NCBI GenBank assembly: GCA_012034405.1
Contig: JAAVLZ010000002.1
Span: 62,001 to 126,000 of the forward strand
DNA length: 64,000 bases
Direction of reading: 5' to 3'
Source: Oscillospiraceae bacterium HV4-5-C5C
GTDB taxonomy: Bacteria; Bacillota; Clostridia; Saccharofermentanales; Fastidiosipilaceae
Each line of letters begins with the position of its first letter. The first letter of the stretch is position 1. The position numbers were made by a program, and so were the translations under genes. Under the pieces are notes generated by a model. The model was not told the DNA's origin and made no database searches. It saw only the letters and a list, made by a program, of their open reading frames with translations. Shown piece by piece: positions 46,848-55,828 of the stretch.

Positions 46848-47064
46848 ATTTAGCAGGGAGACCACGGCGCTCCTTGTACTGTTCGCTGGCTTCCTCATAG
46901 CTTGGGTCAGGTATGATGAAACCATCAAAATCCTTCAAACGCGCTTCCTCGTGGGGATGCTAGCCCAGCTGAGCCATGACCTGGACACGGCGGGGCCGTC
47001 ACCAGCGTGGAGCAGCTTTCCTCAGACTGGGCGGACGGTGAGAAAACGTTGGGGGAGAATCTCT

Positions 47065-47838
47065 ATGAAGTTTTATGAGTTCGGCGCATCCAATTTGCCG
47101 GTTATGCTGCTGCTGCCTGGCACTTGCTACAACTGGCGGGCTAACTTCGGGGAGGTGCTTCCCCTGCTGGAGTCGGACTTCCATGTGGTCTGCGTAAGCT
47201 ACGATGGCTTCGACGAAACCGAAAACACGGTTTTTCCGGATATACTGAACGAGACAGAAAAAATCGAAGCATACATAAAGGATAAGCACCGCGGACACAT
47301 CTGCGCTGCCTACGGTTGCTCGCTGGGCGGAAGCTTTGTGGGTATTCTGTTGCAGCGCGGGGTGATTCACATCGACCATGCCATTTTAGGCAGCTCCGAT
47401 CTGGATCAGGAAACGGGCCTGACCGCCAAACTCAAAAGCCTTATTGTGGCCGGTCTGCTCACTAAGATCCTGCATACGGGGAAACTTCCTGGCTGGATGC
47501 GGCGGCGCATGAGAAAAAAGCCTCCCGAGCTGCGGGCATATACTGAAAAATTTCTCCGGCTCTTCTGCGGAGATGCTGCCCTGGCTTTGGTGAAAAGGCA
47601 AAGCGTGTATAACCAGTTTTACTCCGATCTTGTAACTCCCGTGGAAGATGAAATATCCGTTTCCGGCACCGCAGTGCACTGTTTCTATGCGGAAAAAATG
47701 GGCGCAAAGTATCTGGCACGCTATGAAAAACACTTCAAAGCCCCGGACATCCGGCGCTTTGACCTTCAGCACGAGGAACTGCTTCTCTGCTTACCCCAAA
47801 GATGGGCAGCGGAGGTGCGGGCCTGTTGCGGCATCTGA
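47065..47838 (+). CDS. Alpha/beta-hydrolase
   Basis: 257 residues from ATG 47065 (GGGGGAG upstream); the frame is open to 46801, but that part does not look like this family. MLLLPGTCYNWRANF gives the oxyanion strand, YGCSLGGSFV the nucleophile elbow (Ser in GCSLGG), and the C-terminal HEELLLCLPQRWAAEV supplies the catalytic His. The Asp is less clear. Typical of small esterase or lipase-like enzymes of unknown substrate. It follows ATC-hydrolase after a 217-base stretch that holds no good gene. Confidence 0.8.
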   Translation: MKFYEFGASNLPVMLLLPGTCYNWRANFGEVLPLLESDFHVVCVSYDGFDETENTVFPDILNETEKIEAYIKDKHRGHICAAYGCSLGGSFVGILLQRGVIHIDHAILGSSDLDQETGLTAKLKSLIVAGLLTKILHTGKLPGWMRRRMRKKPPELRAYTEKFLRLFCGDAALALVKRQSVYNQFYSDLVTPVEDEISVSGTAVHCFYAEKMGAKYLARYEKHFKAPDIRRFDLQHEELLLCLPQRWAAEVRACCGI

Positions 47839-47893
47839 GAGCACTGGGGGCCCATGATTTTAATGAGTGGAGCGTGGGGGGAGAAGAACGAAA

Positions 47894-48896
47894 ATGAAAA
47901 TTCTGGTTTACGGCGGGGGGGTCATCGGCGGCTATCTGGCTCATGTGCTGTGCGCGGCGGGGCAGGACGTGACCCTGCTGGTCCGAGGCGCCTGGAAAGA
48001 AACGCTCAGGCAAAACGGCCTGGTCATCCGTCATCGGCTCCAGCACAAAACAACAGTGGATCATCCCCGAATTTCGGAAGCCGTTCCTCCCGGCGCAGCC
48101 TTTGACGTGGTGTTTGCTGTCATGCAACATCAGCAGATGACGGGAATTCTGGACGCGCTTGCGGCTGTGAACGCGCCGCTGGTGGTATTGGTGGGCAACA
48201 ACCTGTCCGCTCCGGCACACGAGCAATACATTCTGGCGCATACAAAAACGCCGAAAACCGTACTGTTCGGCTTTCAGGGCACTGCCGGGCGGCGGGAGGA
48301 CGGCGTTCTTCACTGCGTGCGTGTCCGAGGCGGCTCCCTGAGCCTGGGTGGGCTCCACCGGGAGGCAAAGCCACAGGAAAAGACTGTGGTTGCCGACCTC
48401 TTTGCCGGGACGAAGTATCGCCTGACCTGGGTGCCGGACATGGACGCTTGGTACCAGTCCCACCTGACGCTGATTCTCCCGGTGGCGTATCTTTGTTATG
48501 CCGTGGGCTGCGATCTGCACAAAACTACCCATGCCCAGCGTACGCTGGTGCTGCTCGCGGCAGGTGAAGCCTGCGGCCTTTTGAAAGAGCTGGATATTCC
48601 TGTGCTGCCTGAGGGTGCCGAAGCATATTACGCCCCGGGCGGCAGGCGGATCCTGATGGCTGCTCTGGCTCATGGCCAAAACCGCCGTGGGGGAGCTGGC
48701 CGCTTCCGAACACTGCCGCCACGCCGTTTCAGAGATGGAAGGGCTGGATGCGGCGTTTCATGCGCTGCGGCAGAATTCACGGACTGGCAAAATGCCTGCC
48801 TTCGACGCCCTGCGGGCCGCTGTGCCGGACTGGGCGGCTCTGCACCGGTTGTATGATGAAAAAACCGTTGACGAAAAGGAGTGTGAATCCCCATGA
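47894..48896 (+). pseudogene. Ketopantoate reductase-like gene with a frameshift
   Basis: The first frame (47894 to about 48670) has the NAD(P) fold ILVYGGGVIGGYLAHVLCAAG, then NNLSAPAHEQYI and LILPVAYLCYAVGCDL, as in ApbA/PanE and opine-dehydrogenase-like proteins. After GRRILMAALAHG the protein continues one base out of frame as MAKTAVGELAASEHC and on to TVDEKECESP, with TGA 48894-48896. That stop overlaps the next gene's ATG by four bases, showing that the second frame is the true end. Either a recent inactivating frameshift or a sequence error near 48655-48675. Restored length is about 333 residues. Confidence 0.8.
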
Positions 48897-49396
48897 ACTG
48901 GATGCGCGTGATCCTGGACGGCCTGGCCATGAGCGCCGTTTTCAACCTCTGCACAGCGTTGGTGTGGCGGCTGCATCCCGACGCTTTTTTAAGCAGCTAT
49001 CCAAAATCTATTCGGGACGTGGTGCCGCCCAATCCGAAGCAACGGAAGCTGAAAACCCGCTTTGTCTTATTTATGATCCTTCCCGTGACGCTTTACGGTA
49101 TCCTCAGCGCCTGTCAGGCGGGCATCAACGGATTCTGGAATCTGGCGCTGGCGGGCTATATTGAATGGCTTCTTGTCAACCTGGGCGATTTTTTTGGCCT
49201 TGACCTGTATTTTCGGGAAACGATGGGCGACCGCCTTGTGCTGCCCGGCACAAAGGGCGATCCGTTTTACACCCGCCGGGGCTGGATGAAAGCGCTGGGG
49301 CTGCCAGAGCACGGGCTTTTGTGGCCCTTCCTTGTCTGCCCCCTGTTTGCCGTCCTGTCCGCCGGGGCGGGTCTGCTGCTGCGCGCTGTCCTGTAA
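48893..49396 (+). CDS. Unknown multi-helix membrane protein
   Basis: 167 residues, family not recognised. Hydrophobic segments lie at about 5-23, 58-80, 84-105 and 143-166, so probably four helices. There is a conserved-looking middle loop RETMGDRLVLPGTKGDPFYTRRGW. It starts in a four-base overlap with the ketopantoate-reductase-like gene and is followed after 44 bases by a membrane-tethered methyltransferase, so all are one transcription unit. Confidence 0.7.
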   Translation: MNWMRVILDGLAMSAVFNLCTALVWRLHPDAFLSSYPKSIRDVVPPNPKQRKLKTRFVLFMILPVTLYGILSACQAGINGFWNLALAGYIEWLLVNLGDFFGLDLYFRETMGDRLVLPGTKGDPFYTRRGWMKALGLPEHGLLWPFLVCPLFAVLSAGAGLLLRAVL

Positions 49397-49440
49397 GCGG
49401 GGCGTTTGCCGCCCCTCCGAAACAAATAAGGAGATTAACG

Positions 49441-50235
49441 ATGAAACCATCCAATTCACCTGATTACGCCAACTGGATTCCCCAAAAGCTCGTGACCGGT
49501 CTTGCCCTGACCGCCGCCCTGCTCTCATTGCTGTTCGGTCTGAGCTTTCTGCTGCCGGGCGGCACCCTGTCGCTGATTTTGCGGTTCATACTGGGAGCAG
49601 CAGCGCTTTTGATGCTCGTAATGTTTACCTACATGGCCCGCGCGCGTAAGCTTCTTTCCTATGAGGGCGGTGGCGTGCAGGGTAAAATTCTGGACAATGT
49701 GCTGCGGTATCTTGATTGGGATGGGCGCGGTGAGCTTCTGGATATCGGCTGCGGAAGCGGCGCGCTGACGATAAAAGCCGCCAGGAAATTTCCCGGCGCG
49801 CGGTGCGTGGGGATGGACTACTGGGGCGCAATGTGGGATTATGCCCAAACACAGTGCGAGAACAACGCAAGACTGGAGGGCGTTACGGATCGGGTCCGCT
49901 TTCAAAAGGGGGACGCGGCAAAGCTGGATTTTCCCGACGGGTGCTTTGACGCGGCGGTGAGCAACTTTGTGTTTCACGAGGTGCGTACCCAGCCGGACAA
50001 GCTCGCCCTCATCAGGGAGGCGCTCAGGGTCTTGAAGCCCGGCGCGCCCTTCGCGTTTGAGGATGTTTTCTTCTCCAGGGGACACTACCCGGACCTGGAA
50101 GAGCTGATCAAGACGCTGTCGGGCGAGGTAGCGGAGCTGCGGTTCATGGATACCCGAAAAAATGACTTTGTGCCGAAGCTGCTCCGCACACCCCTCGTCG
50201 CCGGGGAGATGGGTCTGCTCTGCGGCAGGAAATAA
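49441..50235 (+). CDS. Membrane-tethered class I SAM methyltransferase
   Basis: 264 residues from ATG 49441 (AGGAGATTAACG upstream). Two N-terminal helices (about 17-35 and 41-60) are followed by a cytosolic methyltransferase domain. SAM motif I is LLDIGCGSGALTIKAA (about 99-114), then GMDYWGAMWDYA, KGDAAKLDFPDG and EALRVLKPGAPFAFED. The substrate should be membrane-associated or hydrophobic. Last gene of the 46-50 kb cluster. Confidence 0.85.
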   Translation: MKPSNSPDYANWIPQKLVTGLALTAALLSLLFGLSFLLPGGTLSLILRFILGAAALLMLVMFTYMARARKLLSYEGGGVQGKILDNVLRYLDWDGRGELLDIGCGSGALTIKAARKFPGARCVGMDYWGAMWDYAQTQCENNARLEGVTDRVRFQKGDAAKLDFPDGCFDAAVSNFVFHEVRTQPDKLALIREALRVLKPGAPFAFEDVFFSRGHYPDLEELIKTLSGEVAELRFMDTRKNDFVPKLLRTPLVAGEMGLLCGRK

Positions 50236-50414
50236 CGCTGCGGAGCCTGAGGCCGCAGCAGGGGAGGCCCTTGCCTGCTGGAAGGGAAGCAGCAGGCTGC
50301 TTGGGGCCAGTGCCGGCGGGCTAAGTTCATCATGGGGCATCAGGGTGCGCAGTGTCTGCTGCGTAAGGAGGCTGCACGGCTTCGGTTTCAGGGTGAACAA
50401 TGATCATAAGCTAC

Positions 50415-50446
50415 AAAAAACCACAAAGCCGTTGGCCTTGTGGTTT
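50415..50446 (-). terminator. Terminator of tRNA-Ala
   Basis: On the minus strand AACCACAAGGCC and GGCTTTGTGGTT pair around AAC (one G-U), followed by a U run (A run at 50415-50420 on plus). It lies just downstream of the tRNA. Confidence 0.85.
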
Positions 50447-50453
50447 TACGTTT

Positions 50454-50529
<76 letters not shown>

Positions 50530-50732
50530 GTGACTTGACTTGATAAATTTTAAAACAGAGTTAAAGAACTGTCAACCATCATTTCAAGATTGTTGCGGGC
50601 TGGAATGCCGGATAATTTTTGACCGTCAGCCCAGGTTGAAAACAAATCTGAACCTTCAGCTAACCTGCTGGTCTTAATTATCAGTTAAGATAGGCTTAAA
50701 GCACAGATATATCTGTGAGGAGGTAGACAGTT

Positions 50733-51986
50733 ATGAAGATGACAAGGGAAGAATGGTCCTGGATCCTGTATGACTGCGGCAATTCAGCCTATTCAATTGC
50801 TGTATCGACAGCCTTGCTGCCGGTCGTATTCGGGATGTTTCCGCAGACCAGCAGTATGAATTTAGGTTACTTCAGTTCGCTGGCCAGTATTTTGGTTGCC
50901 ATACTGAGTCCGGTATTGGGGACCATTGCTGACTACAAAGATAAAAAGAAACGCTTTTTTATCTTTTTTGCCGCTCTGGGTTTGCTGGGTACGGCCGCAC
51001 TGGCTTTTATATCTCCGTCCAGCGGTCAATGGCAGCTGCTGATGCTGTTCTATGTCCTGTCCGCGGTAGGCTTTGCGGGCGCCAATGTGTTTTATGATGC
51101 CTTTCTGGTAGATGTCACCACCGAAGACCGCATGGATAAGGTATCAACCAGCGGCTTTGCTTATGGCTACATATTCAGCGTCATTCCCTTCGCGCTGAGT
51201 CTGATTTTTATATATCTGCTGGGAATGGACCGGTCCCTGGGTTATCAGATGGGCTTTTTGATCACAGCTTTATGGTGGGGCCTGTTTACCATCCCGCTGC
51301 TGCGACAGGTGAGACAAAAGTATTACGTACCAGCTGAACCCAAACCGATACGCAGCAGTTTCCTCCGGCTCGCTCATACCTTTAAGGAAATCCGACAGGT
51401 CAAAACGGCTTTCATTTTTTTAATTGCTTACTTTCTGTATATCGACGGCGTGGATACCATTATCAAAATGGTGGTGCCTTACGCAACCTCAGTCTTAGGC
51501 AGTGATGGTCTGGACACCTTCACCTTGCTGGGCATCTTGCTGCTGATTCAAGTGATTGCCTTTCCCTGCGCGATTGCTTATGGCCGGCTGGCCCGCCGCT
51601 TTGGCAGCCGGAAGATGATCGTGGTCGGTATTGTCACGTATATGCTGGTCTGTTTCGCGGCATATCACATCACCAGGACCTGGCATATCTTTATTCTTGG
51701 CGCATTGGTGGCTTCTGCCCAGGGTGGTATCCAGGCGCTGAGCCGCTCCTATTTTGCGCGCTTGATTCCCAAGCAAAATGCCAACGAGTTTTTTGGCTTT
51801 TACAATATTTTTGGCAAGTTTGCGGCTATTATCGGGCCGGCGCTGATGGCTCTGGTGACGACGCTGACCGGCAGCGCCAAGCTCAGTATTTTTGCTATCC
51901 TGCCGCTGTTTGCCGCCGGCCTGATCGTATTTTTGATCCTGCCTGTGGAGGCGGGTCAGGCTGGCGCCGCTCCTCAAGCTAAATAG
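50733..51986 (+). CDS. MFS transporter, UMF1/Atg22-like
   Basis: A 417-residue 12-helix transporter. It begins EEWSWILYDCGNSAYSIAVSTALLPVVF, the signature of the UMF1 group of major facilitators. ARRFGSRKMIVVGIVTYMLV and GGIQALSRSYFARLIPKQNANEFFGFYNIFGKFAAIIGPAL also fit. Bacterial members are uncharacterised; yeast Atg22 exports amino acids from the vacuole. The ribosome site is GAGGAGG. It overlaps the convergent Crp/Fnr gene by eight bases. Confidence 0.9.
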   Translation: MKMTREEWSWILYDCGNSAYSIAVSTALLPVVFGMFPQTSSMNLGYFSSLASILVAILSPVLGTIADYKDKKKRFFIFFAALGLLGTAALAFISPSSGQWQLLMLFYVLSAVGFAGANVFYDAFLVDVTTEDRMDKVSTSGFAYGYIFSVIPFALSLIFIYLLGMDRSLGYQMGFLITALWWGLFTIPLLRQVRQKYYVPAEPKPIRSSFLRLAHTFKEIRQVKTAFIFLIAYFLYIDGVDTIIKMVVPYATSVLGSDGLDTFTLLGILLLIQVIAFPCAIAYGRLARRFGSRKMIVVGIVTYMLVCFAAYHITRTWHIFILGALVASAQGGIQALSRSYFARLIPKQNANEFFGFYNIFGKFAAIIGPALMALVTTLTGSAKLSIFAILPLFAAGLIVFLILPVEAGQAGAAPQAK

Positions 51987-52692
51987 GGCTGTCTGTCTCA
52001 GGCAGCTGTTCTGCCAGTTCAAAATAGCTGCGCCGGGTCTGCAGCAAGCCGGCTTGTTGCATGCGGGCCAGCTCATGAGAGAGGGCGCTGCGCTCCACAC
52101 ACAAAAAATCCGCCAGTTCCTGACGATTAAACGGAATCTCAAACCGACGGGAGCCGCAGGCTCTGGCCTGATCAGACAGATAGGCAATGAGCTTTTGCCG
52201 GGTACTGCGCTGTGATAAATAAGATAGCTTGCGGTTTAAAAACAGGTTCTTGGTGGCCAGGATAGCGGTCAGGTTGGCTCTGACCTGAGCACTGTCCTGG
52301 CCACCGCGGCTAATCTGCTCCCGGTCCGTAAAAAAATCCTGCTGTAAAAACAGGATGCCGGTCTCTCCGGCCGCGGCCATTGCGCTGACGGTCAGCCGTC
52401 GCCCCGGAGCCAGACTATAGGATTCGGCAAACAAATCTCCTGACTCCAGATTATTGATAATGCTGCGATAACCCATAAAATCATCCCTCAGTACCTGAAC
52501 CGTACCGGACAAAATCAAGCCGAAGGCCTGACAGGGATCCCCTTCATTCAAAATCCAGTCTCCCTGATTGTAGCGGCGCCGGCTGGCCTGCATCTGAGTC
52601 AGCAGCTGTGGCAGCTGCCGGGGATTTATATGAGCAAATAGCGGGCTGCCTAAAACAATTCCGCTTTCCTGAGCGGATAATAAGCTGGTCAT
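51979..52692 (-). CDS. Crp/Fnr-family transcriptional regulator
   Basis: 237 residues. The N-terminal cNMP-like barrel (about 18-125) has WILNEGDPCQAFGLILSGTVQVLRDDFMGYRSIINNLESGDLFAES. The HTH is FNRQELADFLCVERSALSHELARMQQAGLLQ (about 187-217). It lacks the N-terminal Cys cluster of Fnr, so it is not an Fe-S oxygen sensor. It resembles the broad Clostridia Crp/Fnr group with unknown effectors. The ribosome site is GGAGG. It is divergent from the isomerase at 52878 and could regulate it. Confidence 0.9.
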   Translation of the reverse strand: MTSLLSAQESGIVLGSPLFAHINPRQLPQLLTQMQASRRRYNQGDWILNEGDPCQAFGLILSGTVQVLRDDFMGYRSIINNLESGDLFAESYSLAPGRRLTVSAMAAAGETGILFLQQDFFTDREQISRGGQDSAQVRANLTAILATKNLFLNRKLSYLSQRSTRQKLIAYLSDQARACGSRRFEIPFNRQELADFLCVERSALSHELARMQQAGLLQTRRSYFELAEQLPETDSPI

Positions 52693-52877
52693 ATGATTAT
52701 GCCTCCTGTCTGGAATCGTAGCCTATCTGGTTTTATCTTATCCTATTTCCTGCGGGCAGGCTGGCGGAGACCAATAATTCAGGATAAATTCAGTAGTTTA
52801 ATGGTTTAGCCACAATTTATGGCCAGCGCCTGTGCTAAACTCTTTCTTGGTAAAAAACGCTTGTATGGGGGAAAGAT

Positions 52878-53762
52878 ATGAAAAACATCATGATATCCGG
52901 CTTTGCGGATGAGATCTGTCCGGATTTTAGCCAGCAGCTTAAGACGGTCAGCCAGCTTGGTATGAAGTATATATCACTGCGCAGCGCGAACGGGATTAAT
53001 GTGGCGGATATGACGGCAGACCTGCTGCAGAATGACCTGCTGCCTATCTTGCGATCTTACAATATCGCAGTATCCTCACTGGGCAGCCCCATAGGGAAAA
53101 TAGATATCCATGATGACGCTGCTTTTGAAAAACAACTGCAGCAGCTGGAAACCTTATGCCAGCTGGCCGCACTGCTGAATTGTGCTTACATCAGAATCTT
53201 CAGCTTCTACACGCCTGAAAATGAAGATCCGGATCGATATAAAGCTGCGGTGCTGAAAAAAATGAGCGCGTTTATTGAGATAGCACAAGAGCACCAGATC
53301 ACTCTGATTCATGAAAATGAAAAAGACATCTTTGGAGATACCGGCCGCCGTTGTCAGCTGCTGCTGCAGGAGCTGAAAAATCCATGGTTCAAAGCTGCCT
53401 TTGATTTTGCAAACTTTGTGCAGTGTGGCGAAGAGCCGGATGAATGCTGGGAGCTGCTGCATGAGGACGTGGTTTATATTCATATTAAAGACGCTTTACA
53501 CAGCACGGGTGAAAATGTCCTTTGCGGCCGCGGCGACGGGCAGATTGAGCCCCTGCTGCGCCGGGCCATCAAGCAAGAGGGTTATCAGGGCTTTTTAACC
53601 CTGGAGCCGCATCTGGTTCAGTTTGACAGCCTGAAGCAGCTGGAAAAAAAGTCGCCGGATGAGATCATCAAAAATGATCAGGCTGCCAGCGGCGCTGAGG
53701 CTTACCGCCAGCAGTATGAGGCTTTAAGCGCTATTTTGGAGCGGATTGATCAGGAGGCATGA
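52878..53762 (+). CDS. Xylose isomerase-like TIM barrel (sugar-phosphate isomerase/epimerase)
   Basis: 294 residues. The start MISGFADEI and metal ligands fit the AP2Ec/IolE-like fold: Glu in IHENEKD (about 154), Asp in AAFDFANF, His in YIHIKDA and Glu in LTLEPHL. It probably isomerises or epimerises a keto-sugar or inositol-type compound. The ribosome site is GGGGAAAG. Monocistronic, ended by a good terminator. Confidence 0.87.
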   Translation: MKNIMISGFADEICPDFSQQLKTVSQLGMKYISLRSANGINVADMTADLLQNDLLPILRSYNIAVSSLGSPIGKIDIHDDAAFEKQLQQLETLCQLAALLNCAYIRIFSFYTPENEDPDRYKAAVLKKMSAFIEIAQEHQITLIHENEKDIFGDTGRRCQLLLQELKNPWFKAAFDFANFVQCGEEPDECWELLHEDVVYIHIKDALHSTGENVLCGRGDGQIEPLLRRAIKQEGYQGFLTLEPHLVQFDSLKQLEKKSPDEIIKNDQAASGAEAYRQQYEALSAILERIDQEA

Positions 53763-53783
53763 ACCTGCCTGCTTGATTTCATA

Positions 53784-53819
53784 AAACCGGGCCGATCACA
53801 GAATCAGCCCGGTTTTTTT
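53784..53819 (+). terminator. Terminator after the isomerase
   Basis: AAACCGGGC and GCCCGGTTT form a nine-base stem over an 18-base loop with a small internal pairing, followed by seven T. Confidence 0.9.
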
Positions 53820-53958
53820 GTCCGGGAAAGAAAAGAACTTGCTTGGCAGAAGAAAAAGACTTGACTGGCAGCCTGAATCGGTTTAAACTGACGTAAACAT
53901 ATAAATCCTACAGAAATAGTATGCAAGTGCGCTGCCGCCTCATGGCCGCCGCTGTTTC

Positions 53959-53997
53959 CCGGGATCCATGCAGGGAGGTGATGCATGACATGCCCGG
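53959..53997 (+). promoter_or_regulatory. Hairpin carrying the leader ORF's ribosome site
   Basis: CATGCA (53967-53972) pairs with TGCATG (53982-53987), with GGGAGGTGA in the loop. CCGGG (53959-53963) pairs outside it with CCCGG (53993-53997). The Shine-Dalgarno is in the loop and the ATG of the leader ORF in the 3' arm, so leader translation may depend on this fold. Confidence 0.45.
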
Positions 53998-54035
53998 ACT
54001 GTACCCGCTGTCCGTTGCGTGTGAACAGAATATGA
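53985..54035 (+). CDS. Three-cysteine leader peptide upstream of metNIQ
   Basis: A 16-residue open frame, MTCPDCTRCPLRVNRI, starts six bases after a strong GGAGG and stops at TGA 54033-54035, 69 bases before metN. Cys codons occupy positions 3, 6 and 9 (CxxCxxC). Size, strong ribosome site and position are those of attenuation-type leader peptides, here possibly sensing cysteine. No S-box or T-box is visible before metN. Expression of this ORF is unproven. Confidence 0.5.
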   Translation: MTCPDCTRCPLRVNRI

Positions 54036-54104
54036 ATATAATAAACAAGATATACACATTTACTCGCAGCCGGCAGGGTTGCGTTTAAAAGGAGCGGGAG
54101 AGCG

Positions 54105-55115
54105 ATGGCAGAGGACATAATCCGGGTAGAAAACCTACATAAAAGCTTTGTCAGCCATAATAAATCAACCGAGGTCCTGCAGGGCATTGACCTGTCCGTT
54201 AAGGCAGGTGAGATTTATGGCATTATTGGCAAGAGCGGTGCTGGTAAGTCTACTTTAGTACGTTGTATAAATTACCTGGTCAAACCCAGTTCCGGTAAGG
54301 TGCTGTTTGAAGGAACCGACCTGGGGGAGCTGGGCAGCAGGGAACTCAATCAGGTGAGGCATCAGATGGCGATGATTTTTCAGCAATTTAATCTGCTGAT
54401 GCAGCGCAACGCACTCAAAAACATCTGCTATCCCCTGGAGATAACCCGGGTTCCTAAGGAACAGGCTAAGCAAAGAGCGATGGAGTTGCTGAAGCTGGTA
54501 GGGATGGAAACCCGAGCCAACGCCTATCCGGCAGAGTTATCCGGCGGTCAGAAACAGCGCATCGCGATAGCCCGCGCGTTAGCCAGCAATCCCAAGGTCC
54601 TCTTGTGTGATGAGGCTACCAGTGCCCTGGATCCAGAAACCACCAAGTCGATCCTGGAACTGCTGCGGGACATTAACCATAAGCTGGGTATCACCATCGT
54701 GGTGATAACGCATGAAATGGCGGTAATAGAAGAGCTATGCAGCAAAGTGGCCATTATCAGCGACGGGAAAATTGCTGAGAGCGGCGACATGGCGCAGATC
54801 TTTATGCATCCGCAATCTGAAGCGGCCAGGCAGCTGATCTTTCCTAACCGTAAAAGTATCCCTGAGATGCGCAGCCGGCGCTACTGCAGGATCGTATTTG
54901 ACGGCCGTTCATCTTTTGAGCCGGTGGTAGCCAATATGGTGCTGGATTTTGGTCAGGCGGTTAACATTATGTTTGCCGACACCCGGAACCTGGATGGTAT
55001 GGCGGTCGGACAGATGGTTATTCAGCTACCGGACAATCCGGAAGTCGCCCTGCGGATGATAGCCTATCTAAGGGACAAGCAAATCAGTGTAGAGGAGGTT
55101 TCCGATCATGCATGA
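54105..55115 (+). CDS. metN: Methionine ABC transporter ATPase MetN
   Basis: 336 residues. Walker A GKSGAGKST, Q-loop MIFQQFNLLMQRNALKNI, signature LSGGQKQRIAIARAL, Walker B VLLCDEATSALDPETT and H-loop ITHEMAV are those of MetN. The C-terminal NIL domain (about 255-336; RYCRIVFDGRSSFEPVVANM) is the methionine-binding regulatory domain. The ribosome site is AAGGAGCGGGAG. It overlaps metI by eight bases. Methionine or a related sulfur amino acid is the likely substrate. Confidence 0.95.
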   Translation: MAEDIIRVENLHKSFVSHNKSTEVLQGIDLSVKAGEIYGIIGKSGAGKSTLVRCINYLVKPSSGKVLFEGTDLGELGSRELNQVRHQMAMIFQQFNLLMQRNALKNICYPLEITRVPKEQAKQRAMELLKLVGMETRANAYPAELSGGQKQRIAIARALASNPKVLLCDEATSALDPETTKSILELLRDINHKLGITIVVITHEMAVIEELCSKVAIISDGKIAESGDMAQIFMHPQSEAARQLIFPNRKSIPEMRSRRYCRIVFDGRSSFEPVVANMVLDFGQAVNIMFADTRNLDGMAVGQMVIQLPDNPEVALRMIAYLRDKQISVEEVSDHA

Positions 55116-55761
55116 CTTAATTCTTTTGTTTTTAGAGAATACGCGTGACAGTATTTATATGACCGTTGTGTCCACGCTGATAGCTTATGTGATCGGACTT
55201 CCGCTGGGTATTTTACTGGTGGTGACCGCAGCTGACGGGATCAGACCGCTGCGCGCGCTTAATAAGGTTTTAGGCGCGCTGGTCAACCTTTTGCGCTCTT
55301 TCCCTTTTCTTATCCTTCTCTTTGTCATTTCTCCCTTTACCCGGCTGGTTGTGGGGACTACCCTGGGACCGAATGCCACAATTGTGGCCCTGGTCGTGGC
55401 CGCGGCTCCGTTTATCGCCCGCATGGTGGAGAGCTCGCTGAGAGAGGTGGATGGCAATGTGATTGAAGCCGCTCAGTCTATGGGATCCAGCAGCCTGCAG
55501 ATCATCATGAAAGTGATGCTGCCGGAATCACGCTCTTCTTTGATTTTAAATGCGGCCATCGCGTTAACAACAATTTTAGGCTATTCAGCTATGGCGGGTA
55601 TTGTCGGTGGCGGCGGCTTAGGTGACCTGGCTATACGTTACGGCTATTACCGCTATCAATACAATATTATGTACATCGCCGTGTTCCTGCTGGTGCTGAT
55701 TGTTGAGGTCATGCAGGGTATCGGTCTGATGCTGGCCAAAAAACTGGACAAACGACTTTAA
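55108..55761 (+). CDS. metI: Methionine ABC transporter permease MetI
   Basis: 217 residues with five helices. TRDSIYMTVVSTLIAYVIGLPLGILLVVT at the N-terminus and the EAA loop REVDGNVIEAAQSMGSSSLQIIMKVMLPESRSSLI are typical. MAGIVGGGGLGDLAIRYGYYRYQ is the MetI C-terminal signature. Starts inside metN's end with its own GAGGAGG. Confidence 0.95.
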   Translation: MHDLILLFLENTRDSIYMTVVSTLIAYVIGLPLGILLVVTAADGIRPLRALNKVLGALVNLLRSFPFLILLFVISPFTRLVVGTTLGPNATIVALVVAAAPFIARMVESSLREVDGNVIEAAQSMGSSSLQIIMKVMLPESRSSLILNAAIALTTILGYSAMAGIVGGGGLGDLAIRYGYYRYQYNIMYIAVFLLVLIVEVMQGIGLMLAKKLDKRL

Positions 55762-55828
55762 GTTTATCAAGCTTCTTTAGGTCAGGCTCCAGGCTTGACT
55801 GAAGATAGATAGTTTTAGGAGGAAAATA

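Noticed and set aside
46750-46938. Minus-strand frame with a protein-like run KDFDGFIIPDPSYEEASEQY
   Set aside because: It reads like a real peptide, but half of it overlaps the ATC-hydrolase gene and no ribosome site or family is evident. It may be a remnant; not enough to call.
46848-47064. Possible N-terminal extension of the alpha/beta-hydrolase or a separate fragment
   Set aside because: The in-frame residues do not fit the hydrolase. A fragment in another frame (TSVEQLSSDWADGEK) looks protein-like but is too short to assign, and the ribosome site at 47051-47056 favours ATG 47065.
53820-54104. S-box (SAM-I) riboswitch before metNIQ
   Set aside because: Looked for because methionine transporters often have one, but the conserved GAGGGA...GATGAAACC core and paired stems are absent.
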